From Streptomyces endocoffeicus (lineage in GTDB: Bacteria; Actinomycetota; Actinomycetes; Streptomycetales; Streptomycetaceae): a DNA stretch of 64,000 nucleotides. How positions within the stretch are numbered: position 1 is the stretch's first letter; each line of letters begins with the position of its first letter. The stretch covers positions 372,001 to 436,000 of the forward strand of contig NZ_JAERRG010000003.1 in NCBI RefSeq assembly GCF_016741935.1. The letters run 5' to 3'. Made by a program: the position numbers and the translations under genes. Of the stretch, positions 1-8,597 are shown in pieces. Below the pieces are notes generated by a model that saw only the letters and a list, made by a program, of their open reading frames with translations, was not told the DNA's origin and made no database searches.

Positions 1-896
1 GCGGGGTGTGCCTCCTCGACCTCGTGCCCGAGCCGCTCGAGTATCCGGGCCGTGTCGAGAACGGCCTCCCGCACCGCGCCCACGACCTGAGGCGTGTGGT
101 CGGGAGCATGGGCGAGGACACCGACCCTGAGCCGCCCCGGATCACGGCCGGCCATCGCGGTCAGACCGCCCGGAGGCAGGGGCGCGGGGCCACCCAGGTC
201 CCCGGGCGCGCCACCGCTCACCGCGTCCAGCACCGCCGCCGTGTCCCGCACGGTCCGGGTGACCACGGCCGGGACGCTGTGCCCCCACCTGCTGGGCCTG
301 CCCGGACCCGCGCTGACGCGCCCCGCGCTGGGCTTCAGGCCCACCAGGTGGCAGAACGCGGCCGGCATCCGGATCGAGCCGCCGCCGTCTCCGCCCTGGG
401 CCATGGGCACCATGCCCGCGGCGACCGAGGCCGACGCGCCACCTGATGAACCACCCGGGGTGACATCCGTACGCCACGGGTTCCGCGTCACCCCGTGGAC
501 CCGGCTCTCGCTCACCGAGAGCAGGCCGAACTCCGGCGCCGAGGTCTGGCCGACGACGATGAAACCCGCCGCCTTGAGCCGCCGGTTGACCACGGCGTCC
601 TCCCGCGCGACCCGGCCGTGCCCGGCCACCCACGCGGATCCGAAGTTGGCCGGGTCGCCCTCGCTGTCGCTGAGGGACTTCGTCAGCGTGGGCACTCCGG
701 CGAACGGGGTGTCCCGGGGCACCCGGTCCGCCTCCGCGAGCGCCCGCTCATACCGCCGGTGCGTGATCGCGTTGAGCTGAGGATCGGTTTCCTCGATGCG
801 CTCGATGGCGGCCTCGACGAGTTCCCGGGGGGACACCTCGCCCCGCCGGACCAGGTCCGCCTGGGCCAGTGCGTCCATCGTGGCCAGGGTGGTCAT
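1..896 (-). CDS. Amidase signature family hydrolase (3' part off the window)
   Basis: The enzyme hydrolyses a carboxamide or related C-N bond; the substrate cannot be told. The reverse-strand reading frame starts at an ATG at 896 and is open to the window edge, so about 298 residues of a usual 450-500 are seen. The Ser-cisSer-Lys triad is readable: Lys at about residue 73 (PTLTKSLSD), cis-Ser in PGGSSGGASA (about 150) and nucleophile Ser in GGDGGGSIRMPA (about 174). The gene lies about 200 bp beyond the end of an amidohydrolase/AbgT operon on the same strand, so it may share that context, but no coupling is visible. Family assignment is firm; function is not. Confidence 0.9.
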   Translation of the reverse strand, partial: MTTLATMDALAQADLVRRGEVSPRELVEAAIERIEETDPQLNAITHRRYERALAEADRVPRDTPFAGVPTLTKSLSDSEGDPANFGSAWVAGHGRVAREDAVVNRRLKAAGFIVVGQTSAPEFGLLSVSESRVHGVTRNPWRTDVTPGGSSGGASASVAAGMVPMAQGGDGGGSIRMPAAFCHLVGLKPSAGRVSAGPGRPSRWGHSVPAVVTRTVRDTAAVLDAVSGGAPGDLGGPAPLPPGGLTAMAGRDPGRLRVGVLAHAPDHTPQVVGAVREAVLDTARILERLGHEVEEAHP

Positions 897-1092
897 GTGG
901 TTCTCTCCCGTTCTGTCTGTGTGTCTGGCACCGGAAACGTTCACCGGTCCGCTGAGCGGTCCGGATCGATGGCGGTCGACGCGAGACGGCCATAACGTCC
1001 CAGCCTCGACCGACGACGGAGGCGCCATGCTCCGCACCGAGCCGTGCCGCCACGCCCCGATGCGCGAGGACTCGGCCGACCGGGTCGCCCCG

Positions 1093-2691
1093 TCACCTCA
1101 AGCCGATGTGCGCACCGGGCCCCAGCGGCAGACCGAACCCGTAGAAGACGCCCAGGATCGCCAGCCACACCACCAGGAACGGCACGGCGAAGACCGAGAG
1201 CCGGGCGATGAGGGTGCCGAGGCGGGCCTCGGGTTCGTACTGGCGGAGCATGGCGAGGATCAGGAAGAGGTACGGGTTCATCGGCGTGAGGATGCCGGTG
1301 GCGGAGTCCCCGATGCGGAAGGCCGCCTGGCTGAGCGCGGGGCTCATCCCGAGCAGCATGAACGCGGGGACGAAGATGGGCCCGGCCAGGGACCACAGGG
1401 CGGAGCCGGAGACGATGAAGAGGTTGAGGCAGGCGGTCAGCAGGACGAACGCCACGATGACCCAGAATCCGGTGAGCCCGATGGAGTTGAGGGACGCGGC
1501 GGCCTTCACGGCGAGCAGGATGCCGACGTTGGACCAGTTGAAGAGCGCGATGACCTGGGCCGCCACGAACATCATGACGAGATAGCCGGACATGGCCTTC
1601 AACGAGTCGGAGACGGCCGTGATCAGCTCCTCGGCGCTCGTGACGGTCCGGGCCGCCATGGCGTAGGTGATCCCGGCCAGGAGGAAGCCGCAGAACACGA
1701 TCGGGACCATGCCGGTGAGGACCGGGGACGGCAGCAGGGCCCCGCCCTCGCCGCGCAGCGGAGCTCCCGAGGGCAGCCACAGGGCGAGGATCGCCGCCAG
1801 ATATACGGCGACGACGAGCGTGGTGCGGCGCAGGCCGCGGCGCTGGGCGGGGGTGAGCGTCAGATCCTCCGGCTCGGGCTCGCCCTCGGCCGCCCGGTAG
1901 GGCCCGAGGCGCGGTTCGAGCACACGGCTGATGAGGAAACCGCCGAGCAGTCCGAGCACGACACTGCTGGCCGCGGTGAAGAAGTAATTGATGAGCAGAT
2001 GGATGTGCAGTCCGTCGCCGACGGGGAGCGCCGAGGCCGCCTGCTGGGTGATGCCGACGTACGTGGCGTCGAGCGAGCCGACGGTGAACCCCGCGGCGTA
2101 ACCCGCGCTGACGCAGGCGAAGGCACCGATGAGACCCGCCACCGGGTGGCGGCCCGCGCTCTTGAAGACCATGGCCGCCAGCGGCGGGAAGACGAGCGCG
2201 GCCACGTCGGTCATCACATGGGCCTGGCAGGCGAAGAGCGCCAGCGCGTACGGCAGTACGGCCTTGGGGGCGCGGGCCAGCGTGGCCCGCATCAGGGTGT
2301 TCAGCAGACCGGTCCGCTCCGCCAGCCCGACGGCCATGAACAGCGTCAGCACCGTACCGATGGGCGGGAAGGTGGCGAAGTTGAGGACCAGGTTCTCCAG
2401 CAGCCAGCGCAGCCCTTCGCCGGTGAGCAGGCCGGTGATGGGCTTGCTCTCGTCCGTGCCCGGCACCGCGGCGGAGACACCGGCGAGGTCCAGTGCGGTG
2501 GAGACGACGGCCAGCAGGGCGAAGAGCGCGGCGAACAGGATGACGGGGTTGGGGAGGGCGTTGCCCGCCCGCTCGACCAGGTCGAGCAGCCGGTCGAGGC
2601 CCCTGGGCCGTTGGCCCTTCGGGGACTTCGGGCCCTTCGCGTCCGGGGTCTGACCGTCCGGGACGGGGAGGCTGTGCAATGAGGACATCAT
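1093..2691 (-). CDS. AbgT-family transporter
   Basis: This is a 532-residue membrane transporter of the AbgT family, whose members move p-aminobenzoyl-glutamate or export sulfonamide-type antimetabolites. About a dozen hydrophobic segments are visible from the NPVILFAALFALLAVVS stretch onward, and the family-typical stretches LNFATFPPIGTVLTLFMAVG, CQAHVMTDVAALVFPPL and AGFTVGSLDATYVGIT are present. The start is the ATG at 2691, which overlaps the TGA of the upstream amidohydrolase gene (ATGA), so the two are probably translationally coupled. Pairing with an amidohydrolase suggests uptake and hydrolysis, or export, of an N-acylated amino acid or dipeptide; that is inference. Confidence 0.9.
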   Translation of the reverse strand: MMSSLHSLPVPDGQTPDAKGPKSPKGQRPRGLDRLLDLVERAGNALPNPVILFAALFALLAVVSTALDLAGVSAAVPGTDESKPITGLLTGEGLRWLLENLVLNFATFPPIGTVLTLFMAVGLAERTGLLNTLMRATLARAPKAVLPYALALFACQAHVMTDVAALVFPPLAAMVFKSAGRHPVAGLIGAFACVSAGYAAGFTVGSLDATYVGITQQAASALPVGDGLHIHLLINYFFTAASSVVLGLLGGFLISRVLEPRLGPYRAAEGEPEPEDLTLTPAQRRGLRRTTLVVAVYLAAILALWLPSGAPLRGEGGALLPSPVLTGMVPIVFCGFLLAGITYAMAARTVTSAEELITAVSDSLKAMSGYLVMMFVAAQVIALFNWSNVGILLAVKAAASLNSIGLTGFWVIVAFVLLTACLNLFIVSGSALWSLAGPIFVPAFMLLGMSPALSQAAFRIGDSATGILTPMNPYLFLILAMLRQYEPEARLGTLIARLSVFAVPFLVVWLAILGVFYGFGLPLGPGAHIGLR

Positions 2692-4007
2692 GGCCGCCTT
2701 ACGGCTGGGGTGACGGTGGCGGCCAGGGACAGCGGGTCCTTGCGGATCACACCGTCCTGAACGACGCAGACGATGTTGGCGGGGTCGCCGAGCAGACGGA
2801 TGTCCGCGAGCGGATCGCCGTCGCACAGGATCAGGTCGGCGGTGCGCCCGGGGACGAGGGTGCCGAGCCGGCCGGCCAGGCCCAGGAGTTCGGCGGAGGT
2901 GCGGGTGCCGGCGACGATGGCCGCCATGGGGTCCATGCCGAGGTCCACCAGGTGGCCGAGCTCTGTGAGGTTCACCCCGTGCGGGGCGATCGCCGCGTCC
3001 GTGCCGAGTGCGATACGGGCGCCCCGCTCGATGGCCCGGGAGATGTTCTCCTTGGTGACACCGGCCCAGCGGGTCTTCTTCTGGTACTGGTACTCCGGCA
3101 TCGTGTCCCTGTCGATGCTCGTGAACGCGGCGGACAGCGTCGGTACGACGAAGACACCACGCTCGCCCGCCAGCTCCAGCGCCCGCTCGTCCAGCCCGTA
3201 GCCGTGTTCGATGCTGGTGACCCCGCCGCGGATGGCGTTGAGGATGCCCGCGGTGCCCTGGGCGTGGGCGGCCACCGGGGTGCCGCCGTGCCGCCGCGCC
3301 TCGTCCACGACGGCACGGATCTCCTCCTCCCGAAGGCCTTCGTCCTCGGGCTGGTCGTAGGGGCTGGCCATACCGCCGGTGGCGCAGATCTTGATCACGT
3401 CGGCGCCCGCGCGCAGTACCTCGCGCACGGCGAGCCGGGCCTCGTCCACGGTGTCCGCGAGAGTGGCCATCTCGCCGCCGGTGAGATCGGTGCCGTCGAG
3501 CAGCCGGAAGTCGGCGTGGCCGCCGGTGTGGCCGATGATCCGTACGGCCGTGTGCAGCCGCGGGCCCACGATCCGGCCGGTCTCCACCGCGGTGCGGTAT
3601 CCCGCGGACAGTCCGCCCAGGTCACGGGCGGTGGTGACACCCGCGTCGAGGGTTTCGCGCAACCGCGTGGCCGTATCGTACGTGACCAGCACCGGATCGA
3701 GTTCGCCACGGCGTCCGGGGTGGGCCCGGTGTGCGTACGCGAGGTGGACATGGCAGTCGAAGAAGCCGGGCAGCACGGTCCGGCCACCCGCGTCGATGTC
3801 CCGGACCGGGGACGTGGCCTCGGGCTCCGGAGGCTCCGTCGCGGTGGGTCCGGCGTAGGTGATGGTCCCCTCGGCGTCGACGGTGACGACGGCGTCGTCC
3901 ACGGGGGAGGCGCCCGTGCCGTCGATGAGCCGGGCATGGTGGACGCGCAGAGCGGTCCTGGTGGTCCTGGCGGTCCTGGCGGTCTCGTGCGTCGTGGCAT
4001 CCGTCAT
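2688..4007 (-). CDS. Metal-dependent amidohydrolase
   Basis: A 439-residue cytoplasmic hydrolase of the amidohydrolase superfamily, of the prolidase/imidazolonepropionase-like group. Metal and catalytic positions are intact: H86 and H88 in GFFDCHVHLA, K207 in VIKICATGG, H248 in AAHAQGTAG, H268 in SIEHGYGLD and D337 in LGTDAAIAPHG. The start chosen is the ATG at 4007, because it begins the conserved beta-strand region and leaves 40 bp to the divergent regulator. It is first in an operon with the AbgT transporter (ATGA overlap). Likely substrates are dipeptides or N-acyl amino acids; the sequence does not say which. Confidence 0.88.
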   Translation of the reverse strand: MTDATTHETARTARTTRTALRVHHARLIDGTGASPVDDAVVTVDAEGTITYAGPTATEPPEPEATSPVRDIDAGGRTVLPGFFDCHVHLAYAHRAHPGRRGELDPVLVTYDTATRLRETLDAGVTTARDLGGLSAGYRTAVETGRIVGPRLHTAVRIIGHTGGHADFRLLDGTDLTGGEMATLADTVDEARLAVREVLRAGADVIKICATGGMASPYDQPEDEGLREEEIRAVVDEARRHGGTPVAAHAQGTAGILNAIRGGVTSIEHGYGLDERALELAGERGVFVVPTLSAAFTSIDRDTMPEYQYQKKTRWAGVTKENISRAIERGARIALGTDAAIAPHGVNLTELGHLVDLGMDPMAAIVAGTRTSAELLGLAGRLGTLVPGRTADLILCDGDPLADIRLLGDPANIVCVVQDGVIRKDPLSLAATVTPAVRRP

Positions 4008-4047
4008 GGCGGGCGGAATCACTCCTCGGAATCTCAGGGGCAGGCGA

Positions 4048-5217
4048 ATGGAGTGTGGAATGCGGAAGAATGACCCGCGCCGCGATGCAGCTTTGCGCCG
4101 CGAACCCCGGGAAACCCGCAGGAACGCGCCCCCTCGGACGGCGCAGGAATGTGCCTCACCGGAGCTGGACGAACTCGACCGCGGCATCGTGCACGCCCTG
4201 CAGATCCACCCCCGGGCCCCCTGGACGCTCGTCGGTGAGGTGCTCGGCGTCGACCCGGTGACGGCGGCGCGGCGCTGGCAGCGCCTGGAGGACGCGGGAC
4301 TCGCCTGGGTGACCGCGCATCCGCGGCTGGCCAACTCCCTGGTCGTGGCGACCGGAGTCATCGAGGTCGACACGGACCCCGGTGCCGCGGCGAACGTGGC
4401 CATGGCGCTGGCGGCGGATCACGCGGTGGTCAACGTCAAACTCACGGCGGGCGGCCGCGATGTGATCGCCGAAGTGCAGGTCCGGGACCTCAACGAGCTG
4501 CTCCGCCTCACCACCCGGCTGTTCCAGGGGACACCCCGGGTGCGGGCGACCCGGGCGCACATCTCCACGGGCATGCCCACGGAGGGCAGCCGATGGCGGC
4601 TCCGCAGCCTGGACAGCGACCAGTGCGCGCGGATCGACGCGGCCCTGCCCCCGTCGGCCCGGCCGGAGAACGACACCGCCGCGGGCTGGGACGCCCTGGA
4701 CGCGCGGCTCCTCGAACTGCTCAGCGCCGACGGCCGCATGTCGATGCGCAAGCTGGCGGCGGCCACCGATGTGGGCCTCACCACGGTGCGCCGCAGACTC
4801 CAGTCGCTGCTCCCGTCACGGATGAGCCTGCGCTGCGACCTCGCCCGCTCGCCGTTCGGATGGCCGCAGTCCGCGGTCTACTTCGCGTCCGTACCGGCCC
4901 AGCACCTGGAGGAGACGAGCCGTGTGCTGTCCGGCTTCCGCGAGGTCCGCGCGTGCGCGATCATGGCGGGCCCGCACAATCTGGTGGTCGATGTCTGGCT
5001 GCGCGGCCTGGGCGATGTGCACGCCTTCGAGGCACACCTCTCCCGGCGGCTGCCCCGGCTGACCATCGACGACCGTTCGCTGGTCCTGCGCACGGTCAAA
5101 CACATGGGCCGGCTGCTGGACGAGGACGGCCGCTCCGTGGGCGTCGTCCCGCTGCTGCACCCGCACCCCCCGCGCCCGTCCGACCCGAGCCCGGCCCCGG
5201 TCCCCGAACGTCGATAG
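4048..5217 (+). CDS. Lrp/AsnC regulator with duplicated HTH and ligand domains
   Basis: A 389-residue transcription regulator carrying two complete Lrp/AsnC modules in tandem. The first helix-turn-helix starts at LDELDRGIVHALQIHPRAPW and is followed by a RAM-type ligand domain. The second starts at WDALDARLLELLSADGRMSM and is followed by another ligand domain (AQHLEETSRVLSGFREVRAC). Typical Lrp proteins have one module of about 150 residues. The ATG at 4048 has AGGGG seven bases upstream; an alternative ATG at 4060 lacks a good site. It is transcribed divergently from the amidohydrolase-AbgT operon across 40 bp, which suggests that it controls that operon. The C-terminal tail is Pro/His-rich. 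Confidence 0.9.
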   Translation: MECGMRKNDPRRDAALRREPRETRRNAPPRTAQECASPELDELDRGIVHALQIHPRAPWTLVGEVLGVDPVTAARRWQRLEDAGLAWVTAHPRLANSLVVATGVIEVDTDPGAAANVAMALAADHAVVNVKLTAGGRDVIAEVQVRDLNELLRLTTRLFQGTPRVRATRAHISTGMPTEGSRWRLRSLDSDQCARIDAALPPSARPENDTAAGWDALDARLLELLSADGRMSMRKLAAATDVGLTTVRRRLQSLLPSRMSLRCDLARSPFGWPQSAVYFASVPAQHLEETSRVLSGFREVRACAIMAGPHNLVVDVWLRGLGDVHAFEAHLSRRLPRLTIDDRSLVLRTVKHMGRLLDEDGRSVGVVPLLHPHPPRPSDPSPAPVPERR

Positions 5218-5273
5218 CCGTCCATGGCCGTCCATGGCCGTCCATGGCCGTCCATGGCCGTCCATGGCCGTCG
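5218..5273. repeat. 10-bp tandem repeat with CCATGG cores
   Basis: The unit TCCATGGCCG is repeated exactly five times (5221-5270), directly after the Lrp stop codon, with partial copies on both sides. Each unit holds the palindrome CCATGG, and GGCC ends pair across units. A non-triplet unit puts an ATG into all frames of both strands, which creates spurious reading frames. It could act as a weak transcription stop between the convergent Lrp and TetR genes. Confidence 0.9.
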
Positions 5274-5402
5274 ATGTCCGGGGCGCGGGGGGTGTCCTGC
5301 CTCAGGCGCTGGGGACGAGGGAGTCGTCCTCGGGGTGGGCGCCGGGGAGCTGGTGGCGGGCGGCGATCAGGGCGGCGTCGATGTCCCGGGTGCCGGTGCG
5401 CG

Positions 5403-5999
5403 TCAGTTGCTCATGACGCGACGCCAGATGGCGACGGTGGTCGCGGTCGCGGCGGAGTAGTCCTTCCCGGGGGAGCAGGCGGCGCGGTAGAAGGTCCGTT
5501 CCGTCAGCCAGCACAGTGCGTGGGCTAGCGCGGCGGCTCCGTCGGGACCGCCCTCGTCGGGGATCCCCGCCCGCGTCAGCACCTGGGTCATGGTGCGGGC
5601 GAAGGCGTCGACCGTGTCGTTCCAGGCGGTTCCGATCACGGGGTGCAGCGCGGAGTAGTCCACGGCCGCCCGCATGACGGTGCCGTGCTCGCGCCAGACC
5701 CGCTCCACCCCGTGGACGGCCCGTTCCATCACCTCGACGGGTGAGGAGGCCGCGTCCTGCGCCGTGCTGTCGGCCTCGGCCCGGATGGTGCGCAGGGTGC
5801 GCTCGACGAGGGCGGCGAGGACCTCGTGCTTGTTGCCGAAGTAGAAGTAGAGGGAGCCCCGTGAGATCCCGGCGCCTTTGGCGATCGCCTCGACCGTGAG
5901 CTCCTCGAGGCCGGTGTGCTCGAGCAGCGCCTCGGCGGCGTCCAGGAGGGCCTGCTCGCGCAGGTCTCCCTTTCTCGGGGCGGCACTGCGCCTTCCCAC
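5403..5999 (-). CDS. TetR family regulator
   Basis: A 198-residue one-component repressor. The N-terminal helix-turn-helix is clear (TVEAIAKGAGISRGSLYFYF, about residues 35-54), followed by an all-helical ligand domain typical of TetR. The gene follows an SDR gene on the same strand (104 bp between them) and is convergent with the Lrp gene. It may control the upstream SDR, a common TetR-SDR arrangement, but no clear inverted repeat was seen in the short gap. Confidence 0.9.
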   Translation of the reverse strand: MGRRSAAPRKGDLREQALLDAAEALLEHTGLEELTVEAIAKGAGISRGSLYFYFGNKHEVLAALVERTLRTIRAEADSTAQDAASSPVEVMERAVHGVERVWREHGTVMRAAVDYSALHPVIGTAWNDTVDAFARTMTQVLTRAGIPDEGGPDGAAALAHALCWLTERTFYRAACSPGKDYSAATATTVAIWRRVMSN

Positions 6000-6103
6000 G
6001 GTGATCTCCCCTGATCGGCTCTTCCGAGCACTGTACTTCCGCCGGACAAGGGGCTGGGGCGTGGCCCTTGTCCGGCGCCGGGTTCACGCGTGTGCCACGG
6101 AGG

Positions 6104-6955
6104 TCAGCTGCCGGCGATCTGCGCCCCGTCGGGGAAGTCCGTCGTCCGCGACAGCTTCTCCCAGCCGCGGATGTCGTCGTCCACCGCCTGCCGGGCCGCC
6201 GCGACCAGGCGCAGCGCGTCCGAGCCCAGCACCAGATGGCCGGGGGGCTCGGGGACGTCGAGGATGTGCAGCAGCGCCTCGGCGGCCTTCCGCGGGTCGC
6301 CGAGCTGGTTGCCGCTGGCCGCCATCCGCGCCTCGCGGATCGGCGTGAACAGCGCGTCGTAGTCGGTGATGGTGCGTTCCGCGCGCGTCATCGACCGGCC
6401 GGCCCAGTCCGTACGGAACGAGCCGGGCTCGATGGCCGTGACATGGATGCCGAACGCGGTGACCTCCTTACGGATGCTCTCGAGCATGCCCTCCAGCGCG
6501 AACTTGCTGCCGCAGTACGCCGACATCCCGGGCACCGCCATCAGACCGCCCATGGAGGTCACCGCCATCAGATGGCCCGCACGGCGCTTGCGCATATGGG
6601 GGAGGACGGCCTGCAGCGTCGCCGCGGCCCCGAACACATTGGTCTCGAACTGCGCCCGGACCGCCGACATCGGTGTCTCCTCGAAGATCCCCTCCAGGCC
6701 GTACCCGGCGTTGGCGATGACCACATCGAGCGGACCGACGGCCGCCTCGACCTCGTCGACCACGGCGCGTACGGCCACGTCATCGGTGACATCCAGCCGA
6801 CGGGCGTGCGCCCGTCCCGGCGCCCGGGCCTCGAACGCCTCCCGGTCGGCTTCCCGGCGCACGGTGCCGACCACCGTGTGCCCCGCGTCGAGCGCTCCCT
6901 CGGCGAACGCCCGGCCGAGCCCGCTGCTCACACCGGTGATCAGGAAGGTCTTCAT
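6104..6955 (-). CDS. Short-chain dehydrogenase/reductase (classical, NADP-type)
   Basis: A 283-residue SDR. The nucleotide-binding motif GVSSGLG begins at residue 8, the structural NAG motif is ANAGYG (81-86), and the catalytic residues S134, Y147 and K151 are present (YCGSKFALEG). An arginine after the second beta strand (TVRRE) fits NADP preference. It resembles the oxidoreductases often annotated near TetR genes in actinomycetes. The substrate is unknown. The TetR gene at 5403-5999 lies downstream on the same strand. Confidence 0.9.
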   Translation of the reverse strand: MKTFLITGVSSGLGRAFAEGALDAGHTVVGTVRREADREAFEARAPGRAHARRLDVTDDVAVRAVVDEVEAAVGPLDVVIANAGYGLEGIFEETPMSAVRAQFETNVFGAAATLQAVLPHMRKRRAGHLMAVTSMGGLMAVPGMSAYCGSKFALEGMLESIRKEVTAFGIHVTAIEPGSFRTDWAGRSMTRAERTITDYDALFTPIREARMAASGNQLGDPRKAAEALLHILDVPEPPGHLVLGSDALRLVAAARQAVDDDIRGWEKLSRTTDFPDGAQIAGS

Positions 6956-7053
6956 CTCTGCTCACATCCCTTGGCCGCGGCAGCCGCGCCGCGCATAGGC
7001 TCCGGCCTCTCCTCTCAAAAACCTACACCACGTCGATTTTTTTCGTCGCGCCG

Positions 7054-7875
7054 TTACCGCTCGCCTTCGCCGCGTGGCTGGACGCGGAAGTCGAAGGCGA
7101 GGGTGCCGGGATCAAGCGCCGTGGTGCCACCGTCGACGGTGAGCGTCGCGCCGTTGACGTAGGACGCGGCGGGGGAGAGCAACCAGCTGATCGCTTCCGC
7201 GACCTCGCGCGGGTCGCCCGGGCGGCCCATGGGCAGGAGCCGGGTCGCCTCCTCGTAGGCGCCCTCCACGCTGCCGTCCTCCAGCCCCGCCTCCGTGGCG
7301 AAGCGCGCCATGCGCCGGTCGGCCATCTCGGTGCGCACCCAGCTCGGGCACACGATGTTGGCCCGCAGCCCCTGGCGCCCGTAGTCCACGGCCAGGGAGC
7401 GGCAGAGTTGCAGCAGGGCCGCCTTGGACGTCGCGTAGGCGGCGTTGCCGCTACCGTTTCGCAGGGCGGCCACCGAGGCGACCGCGACCACCGCGCCGCG
7501 CGTCCGCAGCAGGTGGGGGATGGCCGCACGCAGGAGCAGCAGCGGGCCGGTGACGTTGATGCGCATCACCTCGTCCCAGTCCTCGAGCGACAGGTCCCCC
7601 ACGGCTCCGCTGCGCCCGATGCCCGCGTTGAGCACGAGCCCGTCGAGCCGGCCATAGGAATCCAACGCCGCCTGGACGAGACCGGTGGCGGCCTCGGGGT
7701 CGCCGACATCGGACGGATGGGCCAGCGCCCCTGTCTCCTCCGCGATACGCCGCAGTGGTTCGGGCCGCCGCCCGGATATGACCACGTGGTGGCCCGCCTC
7801 GCGTAAGAGACGGGCGCCGGCGGCCCCGATGCCCGTGCCCCCGCCTGTCACGATGACAACTCGCTGCTCTGCCAT
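7054..7875 (-). CDS. SDR family oxidoreductase
   Basis: A 273-residue classical SDR. It has TGGGTGIG at residues 10-17, NAG at about 83, and the catalytic set S134, Y147, K151 (YATSKAAL). The C-terminal SYVNGATLTVDGG motif is typical of FabG-like and dehydrogenase-type members. It lies 69 bp downstream of the flavin reductase gene on the same strand, so it is probably co-transcribed with the two-component monooxygenase and could process its product or substrate. The substrate is not deducible. Confidence 0.9.
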   Translation of the reverse strand: MAEQRVVIVTGGGTGIGAAGARLLREAGHHVVISGRRPEPLRRIAEETGALAHPSDVGDPEAATGLVQAALDSYGRLDGLVLNAGIGRSGAVGDLSLEDWDEVMRINVTGPLLLLRAAIPHLLRTRGAVVAVASVAALRNGSGNAAYATSKAALLQLCRSLAVDYGRQGLRANIVCPSWVRTEMADRRMARFATEAGLEDGSVEGAYEEATRLLPMGRPGDPREVAEAISWLLSPAASYVNGATLTVDGGTTALDPGTLAFDFRVQPRGEGER

Positions 7876-7944
7876 GCCCGTTCAAGCCTCCTGTCGCGAC
7901 ATCAACCAAGAGTGCTCGATCGTACGCGCCGCGCACCCGGCGGC

Positions 7945-8466
7945 TCAGGCGGCGACCGTGTCCCGGTAGCTGCCGAGCCTGCCCTTGTGGAAGACCAGGG
8001 GCTCCCCGGGCCCGGTGGACATGCGCAGTACGCGGGCGATGACGATGAGGTGGTCGCCGCCGTCGAGCTCCTGCTCCGGTTCGCAGTCGATCCAGGCGAC
8101 GGCGCCGTTGACGCGCGGGGCGCCGTCGGGGGAGGGGTGCCAGGGCACATCGGCGAACTTGTCGCCGCTCTTGCGGGACAGCGACCGGCACACCGCGTCC
8201 TGTCCCTCGGCGAGGACGCTGGCGCTGAACCGGCCGCCGAGGCGGACCTTGGGCCAGCTGCCGGAGGTGCGGGCGATGCTGAAGGCGACCAGCGGAGGTT
8301 CGAGGGAGAGCGATGCGAAGGTGCCGACGATCAGGCCGACGGGCTGCGCCGAGGCCGGCTCGACGCCCGTCACCGCCACCACACCGGTGGGCAGATGGGA
8401 CATGACGTGCCGGAAGTCCAGCTGGTCGATCCGGAGACCGGAGGTGGTGGGCGGGGCGGTGGTCAT
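7945..8466 (-). CDS. Flavin reductase (NtaB/HpaC-like component)
   Basis: A 173-residue flavin reductase-domain protein that supplies reduced FMN or FAD to an oxygenase partner. The FMN-binding fold is recognisable in FRHVMSHLPTGVVAVTG and VGTFASLSLEPPLVAFSIA, and in the GDHLIVIARVL segment near the C-terminus. The ATG at 8466 is preceded by AAGGGAGC. The NtaA-type monooxygenase gene lies 131 bp upstream on the same strand, separated by a triplicated 26-bp repeat. The two proteins would form a two-component flavin-dependent monooxygenase. Confidence 0.92.
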   Translation of the reverse strand: MTTAPPTTSGLRIDQLDFRHVMSHLPTGVVAVTGVEPASAQPVGLIVGTFASLSLEPPLVAFSIARTSGSWPKVRLGGRFSASVLAEGQDAVCRSLSRKSGDKFADVPWHPSPDGAPRVNGAVAWIDCEPEQELDGGDHLIVIARVLRMSTGPGEPLVFHKGRLGSYRDTVAA

Positions 8467-8484
8467 GGTGACGCTCCCTTCGAT

Positions 8485-8562
8485 GTGGTGGAACGGATGA
8501 GAACGGCCGCGTGGTGGAACGGGTGAGAACGGCCGCGTGGTGGAACGGATGAGAACGGCCGC
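8485..8562. repeat. 26-bp tandem repeat, three copies
   Basis: Three contiguous 26-bp copies start at 8485, 8511 and 8537. Each begins GTGGTGGAACGG and ends GAGAACGGCCGC, with a single A/G difference in the middle copy. The array lies in the short gap between the monooxygenase and its flavin reductase, just upstream of the reductase ribosome binding site. Copy number could vary by slippage and alter the spacing or mRNA structure in the operon. Confidence 0.92.
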
Positions 8563-8597
8563 CGGTGCGCCGACGGTCAGCCCAATGCGTTGACGGG

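Noticed and set aside
796..2682. Long forward open frame (628 codons) opposite the AbgT gene
   Set aside because: It is the antisense shadow of a well-conserved transporter, rich in Arg/Gly/Glu, with no family features; such frames arise from high GC.
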